Origin: an uncultured Oscillospiraceae bacterium
GTDB lineage: Bacteria > Bacillota > Clostridia > Oscillospirales > Ruminococcaceae
DNA: 64,000 bases
Assembly: GCA_934446455.1 (NCBI GenBank)
Contig: CAKSEE010000009.1
Coordinates: forward strand, 1 to 64,000
Direction of reading: 5' to 3'
Part shown: piece by piece, positions 34,079 through 41,126 of the stretch
Layout of the letters: each line of letters begins with the position of its first letter
Numbering within the stretch: the stretch's first letter is position 1
The notes under the pieces: generated by a model
What the model was told of the DNA's origin: nothing
Databases searched by the model: none
Seen by the model: only the letters and a program-made list of their open reading frames with translations
Translations under genes and position numbers: made by a program

Positions 34079-34311
34079 AGACCGCCTTTTTCGGGCGGTC
34101 TCAGACCGTCGGAAAAGTCCCGTTGGGACTTTTCCGCCGAAGCATCTCAGCTGCGCGCACTCATTGGCGGCTCACCGCCAATTCGCACACTTGCTGAGAT
34201 AGAAGTGTTTTTTGCCTCGGGAAGCCCGAGGCAAAAAAGTTATTTCAAGCCCGCATACACGGGCAAAATTGATTTTTTCGACAAGCTGAGACCGCCTTTT
34301 TCGGGCGGTCT
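34079..34311. repeat. Terminator-inserted structured element, copy C, with 23-bp direct repeats
   Basis: The hairpin AGACCGCC-loop-GGCGGTCT occurs twice exactly (34079-34101 and 34289-34311). The element between (34102-34288, 187 bp) starts CAGACCGTCGG and ends TTTTTTCGACAAGCTG. Modules: GGAAAAGTCCC/GGGACTTTTCC hairpin; cruciform with outer stem ATCTCAGC/GCTGAGAT and inner stem ATTGGCGG/CCGCCAAT; TTTTTTGCCTCGGG hairpin; GCCCG/CGGGC hairpin. The duplicated hairpin is the terminator of the corA-like gene read from the right, with its T-run beside the left copy. Confidence 0.88.
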
Positions 34312-34321
34312 TTGCGTTATT

Positions 34322-35269
34322 TTACTTGAACTTCTGCGTGAAATTGATGAACCACCCCACGCCTATCGACAGCACAAGGCTTATCACAAGCGGGAACCAC
34401 ACGTTGGCAAGCGGCAGCCCGCCCGCGTTCTCGTTTATGTTCATGCCGTAGAAGCTGAACACTATCGTCGGCACGGCAATGATTATCGTAAAGGTGGTCA
34501 TGCGCTTCATGACAATGTTGAGGTTATTCGAGATTATACTCGCGAACGTATCCATAGTCCCCGAAAGAATGTTGGAGTAGATGTTCGTCATCTCAATAGC
34601 CTGCTTTACCTCGATAAGCACGTCGTCAAGGATATCCTGGTCCTCCTCGTAAAGCTTGAGGTAGCGCCCGCGCATGAGCTTTTCAAGCACCGCCTCGTTC
34701 GCCTTGAGCGAGGTGGAGAAGTATACGAGCGACTTTTCAAGCCCCAGCAGCTGTATAAGTCCCTTGTTGCGCATGGACTTGTAGAGCGTGCCCTCCACAT
34801 AGTTCGATATCTTGTCTATCTGTTTGAGGTATTGCAGATAACGCGCCGCAACGCGCAACAGTATCATAAACACAAAACGCGTTCTCAGCTGCGGCTGAAC
34901 GCCCTTTACAACGCCCTTTGAAATCTCCTCTACAACGGCGTTTTCCTTGGCGCTTACCGTTATAACGTTCTTTTCGGTGATGATGATTGACATAGGCATG
35001 GTGGAATACAGCAGCGTCCTGTCGGGGTCGTTATCCTGCTCCGCCACGGGGTAGTCGAGCACTATGAGTGTAACGCCGTCGTCGCTTTCGATTCGCGACG
35101 GCTCCTCCTCGTCGAGCGCGGCGCGGATATAGTCGCGGTCTACGCCCATGTCCTCCTCAAGGTCGGAAATCTCGGTTTCCGTGGGCGCAATAACCGAAAT
35201 CCATGCGCCCGCTTCGGGCTTCTCAACCTCGCAGAGCCTGCCCTCTATGCTTCTGTAATAATTGACCAA
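34322..35269 (-). CDS. corA: CorA-family divalent cation transporter
   Basis: A 315-aa CorA-like protein for Mg2+ or related cations. The cytoplasmic N-terminal domain (1-240) ends in a long helix. Two C-terminal membrane helices flank the signature YGMN (FSFYGMNINEN), and the last residues are basic (FTQKFK). The start is placed at TTG 35269, because AAAGGAGAG lies 7 bases upstream; the ATG at 35299 has no ribosome site. Its terminator hairpin is duplicated around element copy C. The leader of about 200 bases contains a small ORF. Confidence 0.85.
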   Translation of the reverse strand: MVNYYRSIEGRLCEVEKPEAGAWISVIAPTETEISDLEEDMGVDRDYIRAALDEEEPSRIESDDGVTLIVLDYPVAEQDNDPDRTLLYSTMPMSIIITEKNVITVSAKENAVVEEISKGVVKGVQPQLRTRFVFMILLRVAARYLQYLKQIDKISNYVEGTLYKSMRNKGLIQLLGLEKSLVYFSTSLKANEAVLEKLMRGRYLKLYEEDQDILDDVLIEVKQAIEMTNIYSNILSGTMDTFASIISNNLNIVMKRMTTFTIIIAVPTIVFSFYGMNINENAGGLPLANVWFPLVISLVLSIGVGWFINFTQKFK

Positions 35270-35288
35270 ATTGCTCTCTCCTTTACGT

Positions 35289-35381
35289 TTAATGCGCAAA
35301 GAAGCCGACGCCGACGAACGCCGACGCGGGTTTCTGCGCTCTGCATAATCGACTTCGACTCTGCCCGGGGTCTGCGTTCAT
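35289..35381 (-). CDS. Possible 30-aa leader peptide of the corA-like gene
   Basis: On the corA transcript an ATG at 35381, preceded by AAGGA and GGTGAG, opens a 30-codon frame (MNADPGQSRSRLCRAQKP and on) that stops 19 bases before the corA TTG. Short translated leaders control Mg2+ transporter genes in enteric bacteria. Here the role is only suggested by position, and the peptide has no family I know. Confidence 0.3.
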   Translation of the reverse strand: MNADPGQSRSRLCRAQKPASAFVGVGFFAH

Positions 35382-35481
35382 GTTCTCACCGTCCTTACAG
35401 ACAACAGTTCATTCATGGTAATATCGTTTGTGAACGGCAGCGCACGCGCCCTGCTGTCCCGCCCGAATAACCGTTCTCTTT

Positions 35482-35510
35482 ATTTTATCACACCTTGTCG
35501 AAAAATACAA
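35482..35510 (-). promoter_or_regulatory. Promoter of the corA-like gene
   Basis: TTGTAT and TAAAAT on the minus strand, 17 bp apart. This implies an unusually long untranslated leader of about 205 bases containing the small ORF. The spacer includes CTTGTCGAAAAA on the plus strand, which resembles the terminal repeat of the terminator-inserted elements. Confidence 0.55.
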
Positions 35511-35544
35511 CCCCATTTCCACAATTTACGCGGATTTTACCTAT

Positions 35545-35703
35545 GGGAACCTCTAAAAACCGTTTTGAAAAGGGAAAATGGGTAGAGTGCGCCGAATGCG
35601 AGGAAAACCGACGAAGTAAGGCTTGATGCCTTACAAGGAGGTTTGAGGAAGCAGTCGGTGTGCTATACACATTTTCCCTCAAACAAGGTTTTTAGAGGTG
35701 ACC
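35545..35703. mobile_element. MITE-like element at the 3' end of rlmH
   Basis: A 159-bp non-coding element with perfect 13-bp terminal inverted repeats ACCTCTAAAAACC (35549-35561) and GGTTTTTAGAGGT (35687-35699), extended outward as GG(G/T)(A/C). Inside, AGGGAAAATG pairs with CATTTTCCCT, and GTAAGGC-TTGAT-GCCTTAC forms a small hairpin, so nearly the whole element can fold on itself. It has no coding capacity and would need a transposase in trans. Its right end supplies the last codons of rlmH. No clear target duplication was seen. Confidence 0.8.
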
Positions 35704-36179
35704 TTATGATACTTTGAGTTGCCGAGAATGGAAAACGCCCTGTACACCTGCTCGAGCAGCATTACCCTTGCAAGGCTGTGCGGGAACGTCATAGGCGACA
35801 TGGACAGGCGCATATCCGCGCTTTTCTTAAAGCCCTCGTCCAGCCCGAAGCTGCTGCCCACCACAAAGTTCACCGCGCTTACGCCGCGTGTGCCGAGCTC
35901 GCCGAGCCTGCGCGCAAGCTCCTCGCTTGAAAGCTCCCTGCCCTCAATGCAAAGCGCTACGGTGTATGAAGCGGGCTTTATCTGCGCGCGTATGCGCTCC
36001 GCCTCCTGCGAAAGCGCGCGTTCTATCTGCGCGGGAGAGGGGTCCTGCGGCAGGTCAACGGGCTGCGGCTCTGCCACGCGCGCCTGCGCAAACGCCCCGA
36101 GGCGCTTGAGGTACTCCGCGCACGCGTCGCGGTACCAGCTCTCCTTTATCTTGCCCATTGCTATTATGCTTACGTTCAT
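35679..36179 (-). CDS. rlmH: 23S rRNA (pseudouridine-1915 N3)-methyltransferase RlmH
   Basis: A SPOUT-type methyltransferase that modifies pseudouridine 1915 of 23S rRNA. The family core is complete: MGKIKESWYRDACAEYLKRL, FVVGSSFGLDEGFKK (SAM-binding knot), MTFPHSLARVMLLEQVYRAF. Canonical RlmH is about 159 aa and ends in YHK; residue 159 here is that Lys, followed by seven extra residues (VTSKNLV) encoded by the inserted MITE-like element. AAAGGAG precedes the ATG at 36179. Because the C-terminus lies near the active site in this family, the tail could matter. Confidence 0.93.
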   Translation of the reverse strand: MNVSIIAMGKIKESWYRDACAEYLKRLGAFAQARVAEPQPVDLPQDPSPAQIERALSQEAERIRAQIKPASYTVALCIEGRELSSEELARRLGELGTRGVSAVNFVVGSSFGLDEGFKKSADMRLSMSPMTFPHSLARVMLLEQVYRAFSILGNSKYHKVTSKNLV

Positions 36180-36202
36180 GTATTCTCCTTTCGTTTGCGA
36201 AA

Positions 36203-36221
36203 GGGGCTGCAAAACAGCCCC
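36203..36221 (-). terminator. Hairpin between the carboxypeptidase gene and rlmH
   Basis: GGGGCTG and CAGCCCC pair around a 5-base loop, with TTTC on the minus side. It probably ends transcription of the carboxypeptidase gene and partly insulates rlmH. Confidence 0.6.
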
Positions 36222-36238
36222 TAATAATTATGCGGTTC

Positions 36239-37711
36239 TTATCTGCGGCGGTCGTTCGGGCGCTGATTCGGGCGCTTTGCGTTTCTCGCCTGCGGGGACA
36301 TCTGAATCTTGCGGCGGCGCGCTGCCTCGGCAGCCCTGCGCTTGTAGTTCTTTGTGGCAACGCTCGCGACGATAGCCACAACGATAAGCAGCGCCAGCAC
36401 GATTACTATTGCGGTGAACTGCGGCGTTTTCATGATATTGCCGAGCTTTTCCTTGTAATAAGCCGCCATGTCAAGCTCTACGCTGTCCTCGGTAACGAGC
36501 TTCAGCTTCGCCAGTGTGTCGCCGTTGAGCCGCAGCTCCAGCTTGCCTACGTCCATGCCCTTTTCAACGGGCGCTTCAAGCATTTCCACCACGGGGCGTA
36601 TCTGCTGAATGGTGGTTATGTCAAGGCTCTTCGGCAGCAGGGTGTAAAAATCCTCGGTAGCTATTATCGCAACGTTGTCTGCGTCCTTGCCCTTGTCTAC
36701 CTCCGCCTGCATTATCTGCTGGTTCTTGCGTATCACAAGGGTGTACTCAAACTCGTCGAACGCCCAGTTGTAAAGGTTCACGTGGTCGGTGAAGTTGTAC
36801 ATGGTCTCGCTTACCGTGCCGTCGTCGTTGAAATACGGCGCGCCAAGCGACACAATAAGGTAGGTGTAGCCGTTCCTCTGCGCGGTGGTGACAAGCGCGC
36901 GGCTGCCGTAGTCAAAGTTGTCAAGGCTCCATGCGCCGTCCTTTTTGTAGTAATACTTGTCTATGCTGCCCGTTTTAACGCCCGTCACGCCCTCGTAGTA
37001 GTATTCGCTTGATGGCTTCATCATGGCGTTTGTGGTATACTTGGTGTAGCCGTCGGGATTGCTGCGGTTTGCGGGCATGGCGTACTCGGTCGTGCCGCAT
37101 ATCTTCATGAACGAGGGGTAATTGTCTATCGCGTACTTTGTGATGAGGTAGAGGTCGTACGCGGTGGTGTAGTTATTCTCGTCGAACAGCCCGTGCGGGT
37201 TTGTGAAGTTGGTGTTCTTACAGCCTATCTTCTTCGCCATGTCGTTCATCATCACGACAAAGTTTTCAATGCTTCCGCCGCCGACGTTGTACGCGAGTAT
37301 ATTCGCGCTTTCGCACGCGGAGCACACCATTAGCGTATACAGGCAGTCCCAGTAGGTGAGATTGTCCTGAAGCGGCTCGATCGCCGCGTCGGATACGCCC
37401 TGAAAGTTGATGTTGGCACCCTGAAACTCGTTGAACGCTTCATAGGGGACCTCCACCTTGGCGTCAAAGTTCTTGATATTCGCGAGCGACACGAGGCAGG
37501 TCATTATCTTGGTGGTGGAGGCGGGATAGAGCTTCTTGTCCGCATTCTTCGACACAAGTACGATGTCCGTGTCAAGATTCACCATGTAAACACCCTCGCT
37601 GTAGAGCGAAAATTTAGGCGTAAATGCGGCAAAAGCCTGCACAGAACCCCCGAATATTGTAAAAAGTAAAATAAACACACTAAAAACTGAAAAAATTTTT
37701 GCTTTTCGCAT
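36239..37711 (-). CDS. D-alanyl-D-alanine carboxypeptidase (peptidase S11)
   Basis: A 490-aa exported penicillin-binding protein that trims pentapeptides in the cell wall. It has a signal peptide (residues 1-28, ending VQAFA). The active-site triad is visible: PASTTK (Ser-x-x-Lys, about 65-68), SACESAN (SxN) and GVKTGS (KTG). A C-terminal domain follows (about 330-420), then a membrane anchor (IVIVLALLIVVAIVASVA) and a basic tail rich in Arg and Asn. All catalytic residues are present. Single gene with its own promoter. Confidence 0.9.
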   Translation of the reverse strand: MRKAKIFSVFSVFILLFTIFGGSVQAFAAFTPKFSLYSEGVYMVNLDTDIVLVSKNADKKLYPASTTKIMTCLVSLANIKNFDAKVEVPYEAFNEFQGANINFQGVSDAAIEPLQDNLTYWDCLYTLMVCSACESANILAYNVGGGSIENFVVMMNDMAKKIGCKNTNFTNPHGLFDENNYTTAYDLYLITKYAIDNYPSFMKICGTTEYAMPANRSNPDGYTKYTTNAMMKPSSEYYYEGVTGVKTGSIDKYYYKKDGAWSLDNFDYGSRALVTTAQRNGYTYLIVSLGAPYFNDDGTVSETMYNFTDHVNLYNWAFDEFEYTLVIRKNQQIMQAEVDKGKDADNVAIIATEDFYTLLPKSLDITTIQQIRPVVEMLEAPVEKGMDVGKLELRLNGDTLAKLKLVTEDSVELDMAAYYKEKLGNIMKTPQFTAIVIVLALLIVVAIVASVATKNYKRRAAEAARRRKIQMSPQARNAKRPNQRPNDRRR

Positions 37712-37757
37712 ATAGACAAATCCCCTTTAATCGGTTATTATATATTATGTGATAGAT

Positions 37758-37807
37758 TGTGCAGACGCCTGCACATATATTATAACAAATCTTTCCGAAA
37801 GTGTAAA
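37758..37807 (-). promoter_or_regulatory. Promoter and palindrome upstream of the carboxypeptidase gene
   Basis: TTTACA and TATAAT on the minus strand, 17 bp apart (37779-37807). Just downstream of the -10 lies a perfect 7-bp inverted repeat, TGTGCAG-GCGT-CTGCACA (37758-37775). It covers the likely transcription start and could be an operator or a 5'-end hairpin. Confidence 0.7.
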
Positions 37808-37853
37808 GGGCTTTTGCGGATTTGTAACCAAATTTTAATTTTTGGAGATTCTC

Positions 37854-38594
37854 ATGCTATACATAACGGGCGACACTCACGGGGACTTTTCGCGCTTTAA
37901 GAACCCCATGCTGCGAAAGTTGAAAAAGCAGGACGCGCTTATCATCTGCGGCGACTTCGGCTTTATCTGGGACGGCAGCAAGAAGGAGCAGAAGCTTCTG
38001 AAAAAAATAGGCAAGCTGCCATACAACGTGCTTTTCGTGGAGGGCTCCCACGAAAACTACGACCTGCTTGAGCAGTACGAGGTAAGCGACTGGTGCGGCG
38101 GCAAAACGCGTCTTATAAGCGGACGGCTGCGGCAGCTTATGCGCGGGCAGGTGTTCACCATTGCGGAAAAGACCGTGTTCGCGTTTGGCGGCGGGCAGAG
38201 CGACAACACCTACTCCGACCTTATTGAGGGCGAGAACTGGTGGGCGCGCGAAATTCCCACGGACAAGGAGCTTGACGAGGGGCTTGCAAATCTTGAGACC
38301 GCAGGCGGCGACGTGGATTTTGTGGTGACCTACGAGCCGCCCTCGCGCCTGCACGACTTCCTCAACGATGACGCAGGCGACAGAAATCACATAAACACCT
38401 ATCTCAACGCGATATTCGAGAAGCTGACGTTCAAGGGCTGGTTTTTCGGGAAGCTTCATCTTAACAAGCTTATCCCGCCTAAATATTACGCCGTGTACGA
38501 CAAGATAGTCGCGGCGGATTCCACCAGAATAAAAAAGAAAAAAGAGCCAAAGCAGCCCCGCCGGAAGCGGGAAAAGGCTGCGGCGGCAGAGTAA
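37854..38594 (+). CDS. Calcineurin-like metallophosphoesterase
   Basis: A 246-aa protein. The start at 37854 (MLYITGDTHGD) follows TTTGGAG by 7 bases. Metal-ligand motifs are GDTHGD (near 6-11), GDFGF (about 34), GSHEN (about 65) and a later GKLHLN, in the order of the family; the usual GHTH is replaced by GKLH, which may alter metal binding. The last 25 residues are Lys/Arg/Ala-rich (KKKKEPKQPRRKRE). It is followed 14 bp later by a PC4-like gene on the same transcript. Substrate unknown. Confidence 0.8.
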   Translation: MLYITGDTHGDFSRFKNPMLRKLKKQDALIICGDFGFIWDGSKKEQKLLKKIGKLPYNVLFVEGSHENYDLLEQYEVSDWCGGKTRLISGRLRQLMRGQVFTIAEKTVFAFGGGQSDNTYSDLIEGENWWAREIPTDKELDEGLANLETAGGDVDFVVTYEPPSRLHDFLNDDAGDRNHINTYLNAIFEKLTFKGWFFGKLHLNKLIPPKYYAVYDKIVAADSTRIKKKKEPKQPRRKREKAAAAE

Positions 38595-38608
38595 AGGAGA
38601 ACAACATC

Positions 38609-38845
38609 ATGGCAGAAATCACATTTGAAATCACAAAGGAGCTTGGCGTTATTTCCGAAACCGCCAAGGGCTGGACGCGCGAGCTTAACATGGTAAGCTG
38701 GAACGAGCGCGAGCCGAAATACGACATACGCGACTGGTCCCCCGACCACACCCGCATGAGCAAGGGCGTATCCCTCACCGAAGAAGAAATGCAGAAGCTC
38801 GTCGAGCTTTTCAACGCAAGAAACGAAGAAGACACCTTCGAGTAA
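38609..38845 (+). CDS. PC4/YdbC-family nucleic-acid-binding protein
   Basis: A 78-aa protein resembling the bacterial YdbC branch of the PC4 (positive coactivator p15) fold: strand-rich start (ITFEITKELGVISETAKGW), WNEREPKYDIRDWSPDHTRMSKGVSLTEEE and a C-terminal helix. Such proteins form dimers that bind single-stranded DNA. AAAGGAG precedes the ATG. It shares a transcript with the metallophosphoesterase, suggesting a joint nucleic-acid role; this is inferred. Confidence 0.8.
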   Translation: MAEITFEITKELGVISETAKGWTRELNMVSWNEREPKYDIRDWSPDHTRMSKGVSLTEEEMQKLVELFNARNEEDTFE

Positions 38846-38900
38846 ACGGCGTGCCTCCGCAGGCAATTCCGGCTGTTTGTGAATTTTTTTGCGCGGGTTT

Positions 38901-39116
38901 TCACACGCGGGCGGCGAAATGTCTATGCTGTATAGCGCGCACATAAAGAGCAGGGACGCAAAGCCCCTGCTTTTTTATGTGCTTTTTCAGCCGGAGGAAA
39001 TCGTGGACAGTCAGCCCGTTCATAAGGTCAGGGTCAGGGTGAAGATACTCGTTGAAAAACTCCATGAACTCATGCGCGGACATCTGCCAATGTGACCGTA
39101 TTTTGCTTTCAGTCAC
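38901..39116 (-). pseudogene. Possible gene remnant
   Basis: The minus strand encodes up to 71 residues (HWQMSAHEFMEFFNEYL, then HPDPDLMNGLTVHDFLRLKK) that look protein-like in composition. There is no good start codon or ribosome site, and the frame runs through the terminator of the opposite operon. It may be the remains of a larger gene or only chance. I do not recognise it. Confidence 0.25.
38949..38976 (+). terminator. Terminator of the metallophosphoesterase/PC4 operon
   Basis: AGCAGGG and CCCTGCT pair, followed by TTTTTT on the plus strand, about 105 bp after the last stop. Confidence 0.8.
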
Positions 39117-39250
39117 AGGACTATGTTAGCAGAAGCTAACCGCATTATCAACCGATAAAACACATTTTTGTCGATACTGCTGTTTTTCTTTGTATCATTT
39201 GTGCAAATCAGACAATATTCAGAGATGAGATATCAGCAGGTAAACGAAAA
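39117..39250. other. Intergenic stretch, only a small hairpin seen
   Basis: GTTAGC-AGAA-GCTAAC (about 39124-39139) is the only clear structure between the remnant at 38901-39116 and the next terminator. No gene or shared repeat was found. Confidence 0.4.
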
Positions 39251-39282
39251 AGCTCCCGAGAGCCATTTAACTCTCGGGAGCT
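39251..39282 (-). terminator. Terminator downstream of the acylphosphatase gene
   Basis: AGCTCCCGAGAG and CTCTCGGGAGCT form a perfect 12-bp stem with a TTTTT run on the minus side. It lies about 95 bp after the acylphosphatase stop; the stretch between holds no gene. Confidence 0.8.
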
Positions 39283-39377
39283 GTCATTATAAGGCGCATT
39301 CATTATCTCGCCTGCCGTGAAATAAGCTCACGGTGAGCTCTACGCTCCGAAATCGTCAGACATTATCCCGTGCGCCG

Positions 39378-39653
39378 TTAAATTATCTCAAAGCCATATC
39401 CGCCCTCCGTCGGGAGATTCTCTGATTCTATACGCTCTATGTATCCCCACGAATGCTCGTCGAGCTGACGGATAACGGCAGCGATATCGGCAGGATAGCC
39501 CTCCGCCTCCATTTCGACAGTCCCGTCGCTGCAATTTTTCACCCAGCCCGTAACTCCATGATTTTTTGCGCTGTAGCAGGCCTTGTACCTGAATCCCACG
39601 CCCTGAACATTTCCGTGGAAAATATAGTGAATGCGCACCTTTTCCATACTCAT
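39378..39653 (-). CDS. acyP: Acylphosphatase
   Basis: A 91-aa enzyme that hydrolyses acyl phosphates. The signature GNVQGVGFRYKA carries the phosphate-binding loop and catalytic Arg, and GWVKNCSDGTVEMEAEG carries the catalytic Asn. The start at 39653 (MSMEK) is 8 bases after AGGAG; an in-frame ATG at 39659 overlaps the stop of the upstream gene (TAATG) and could be used by coupling. It follows a cysteine-protease-fold gene in the same operon. Confidence 0.9.
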   Translation of the reverse strand: MSMEKVRIHYIFHGNVQGVGFRYKACYSAKNHGVTGWVKNCSDGTVEMEAEGYPADIAAVIRQLDEHSWGYIERIESENLPTEGGYGFEII

Positions 39654-39658
39654 TTTCA

Positions 39659-40090
39659 TTACTCCTGTCCGTGCCGTAACTGCCGCTCATCGGCTTCTTC
39701 GCGGGAAAATGGAATGCGGCGGACTGCCCCGCCTGTGTCGGGATAAATCTCCCAATAGAATTTGCGCGCCGATTGCGGGAAGTCGCTTAGCACGCCATGC
39801 TCGGGGTCGTAAAATACGCCGTCGGCATAGAGCGACCAGTGCCAGCAGCGCGGAGTTTCAAGGCTGAGAAGCGCGCATTCGGGAAGGTCGGACGCAGTCT
39901 GCGCCTGCCTGCGTTCGGGGGAGATTTTTATGCCGTGCTCGGTCAGTACGAGCTTCATTTCGCGCAGGTCGGTTTCACGGTCGTTGCCAAGATACTCGCA
40001 GACGTACTGCGCAGTAGTGCCCAGCAGCATTGCAAGCACCGCCTGACCGCACTGCAGGTCGGTGGGCTCGTGGATATATTCAATGTTCAT
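39659..40090 (-). CDS. Papain-fold (C39-like) cysteine protease-type protein
   Basis: A 143-aa protein with the layout of a small C39-type domain: DLQCGQAVLAMLLG (nucleophile-like Cys near 14, preceded by a Gln-rich stretch), then HWSLYADGVFYDPEHG, where the His and Asp would complete the triad. There is no signal peptide. Start at 40090 with AAGGTGAG upstream. It is coupled to acylphosphatase by a one-base overlap. Whether it is a protease or an inactive relative cannot be told. Confidence 0.6.
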   Translation of the reverse strand: MNIEYIHEPTDLQCGQAVLAMLLGTTAQYVCEYLGNDRETDLREMKLVLTEHGIKISPERRQAQTASDLPECALLSLETPRCWHWSLYADGVFYDPEHGVLSDFPQSARKFYWEIYPDTGGAVRRIPFSREEADERQLRHGQE

Positions 40091-40226
40091 TTTCTCACCT
40101 TTTCTCAAAACCGCAGGATTCATACCCGACGCTTGTTGCCGCAGCTTTAACGCCCGCCCGCGTGTGAAAACCCGCGCCGAAACGGCGCATTCAGCCGGAA
40201 CTGCCCGCGGGGGCACCCCGCCCGCC

Positions 40227-40649
40227 CTATTTGTCCCTGCGTTTGCGTTCCTTCAGCGCGCTGTTAAGCTCGTCTGCGGAGCGCCTGCTGCCGATGTAGG
40301 TTGTAACGACCGAAAACGCGTACACCACTCCTATGCTCGCCATCATGCACAGACAGCCCGTGAATGTGGGGACGTACCACCCGAACGCCGCTCCCGCTGT
40401 GAGGATAAACGCGCTTATCAGCACAAAATGTATGCAGTAGCGCACCACCCATTCTCTGCGGGAAATGTCCCTGTCGGGGAGAAGTGCCATGCTTAAAAGC
40501 GTGGTAACCGCGCCGCACAGCAGTATCTGCCAGAGGATATCGCTCGTCCACATCTCAACTCCGAGGATTTTGAGTATTACGGCGCATACGATAGTCACGC
40601 CCGTGGTTACCTTTGTAAACAGCCCGATGAAATATTGCAGATACTTCAT
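40227..40649 (-). CDS. DUF3021 membrane protein
   Basis: A 140-aa protein with four hydrophobic helices (e.g. VTTGVTIVCAVILKILGV, ILWQILLCGAVTTLLSMALL) and a basic C-terminus. DUF3021 genes typically stand beside LytTR regulators and ABC exporters, as here (3 bp after the LytTR gene). They are thought to modulate LytTR activity at the membrane; the exact role is unknown. Confidence 0.8.
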   Translation of the reverse strand: MKYLQYFIGLFTKVTTGVTIVCAVILKILGVEMWTSDILWQILLCGAVTTLLSMALLPDRDISRREWVVRYCIHFVLISAFILTAGAAFGWYVPTFTGCLCMMASIGVVYAFSVVTTYIGSRRSADELNSALKERKRRDK

Positions 40650-40652
40650 GCC

Positions 40653-41096
40653 TCAGCCTCCTATCCCAAGCTTCTTTTTAAGCGCAGGAACATACTGCCG
40701 CGAGATTATCACGCGCTCGCCGTTGTCAAGCACCGCCTCGAAGCGGCCGTTGAAGCTCGGCGTAAGGCGCGAAATCTTTTCAAGGCTTACTATTACCGAC
40801 TTTGAAATGCGCAGGAAGTCCGTATTTTCAAACTGCTGCTCCAGCTCGTAGAGCTTGCGGCGTATCTCGCACACGCGCTTCTCGCAGTACACAAACACCT
40901 TGTCGTCAACCGCCTCAAAATAGTAAACGTCCTTCGGCTCTATCATCACTATGCTGCCGTCCTCTGTGCAGCTCAGCTTGTCGCGCCGCGATTTGAGCGC
41001 GTATATCAGCCGCATTACCTCCTCGTCCGGGACGGCGCAGCGTATGATTATCTGCTCCTCCCCGCCCTCGGGCAGGTCCTCTATCGTTATCCTTAT
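40653..41096 (-). CDS. LytTR-domain transcriptional regulator, possible AUA start
   Basis: A regulator with a LytTR DNA-binding domain over about residues 45-145 (VYYFEAVDDKVFVYCEKRVCEIRRKL in part, FLRISKSVIVSLEKISRL, NGERVIISRQYVPALKKKLG). In this family the protein normally begins with a short strand before the EEQIIIRC region, but the only in-frame ATG (41015) lies 27 codons later with GAGGAGG too close. The full length begins at an ATA codon (41094-41096), 9 bases after GGGGGAG. Either AUA is the initiator or the start is divergent. It sits downstream of an ABC exporter and before DUF3021, and probably autoregulates this operon. Confidence 0.75.
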   Translation of the reverse strand: MRITIEDLPEGGEEQIIIRCAVPDEEVMRLIYALKSRRDKLSCTEDGSIVMIEPKDVYYFEAVDDKVFVYCEKRVCEIRRKLYELEQQFENTDFLRISKSVIVSLEKISRLTPSFNGRFEAVLDNGERVIISRQYVPALKKKLGIGG

Positions 41097-41126
41097 GGCA
41101 AATCACTCCCCCGCCGCCTGCACGCG

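Noticed and set aside
35270..35510. Mg2+ riboswitch (M-box) in the corA leader
   Set aside because: I could not find the conserved M-box core; only a small ORF and unremarkable sequence were seen.
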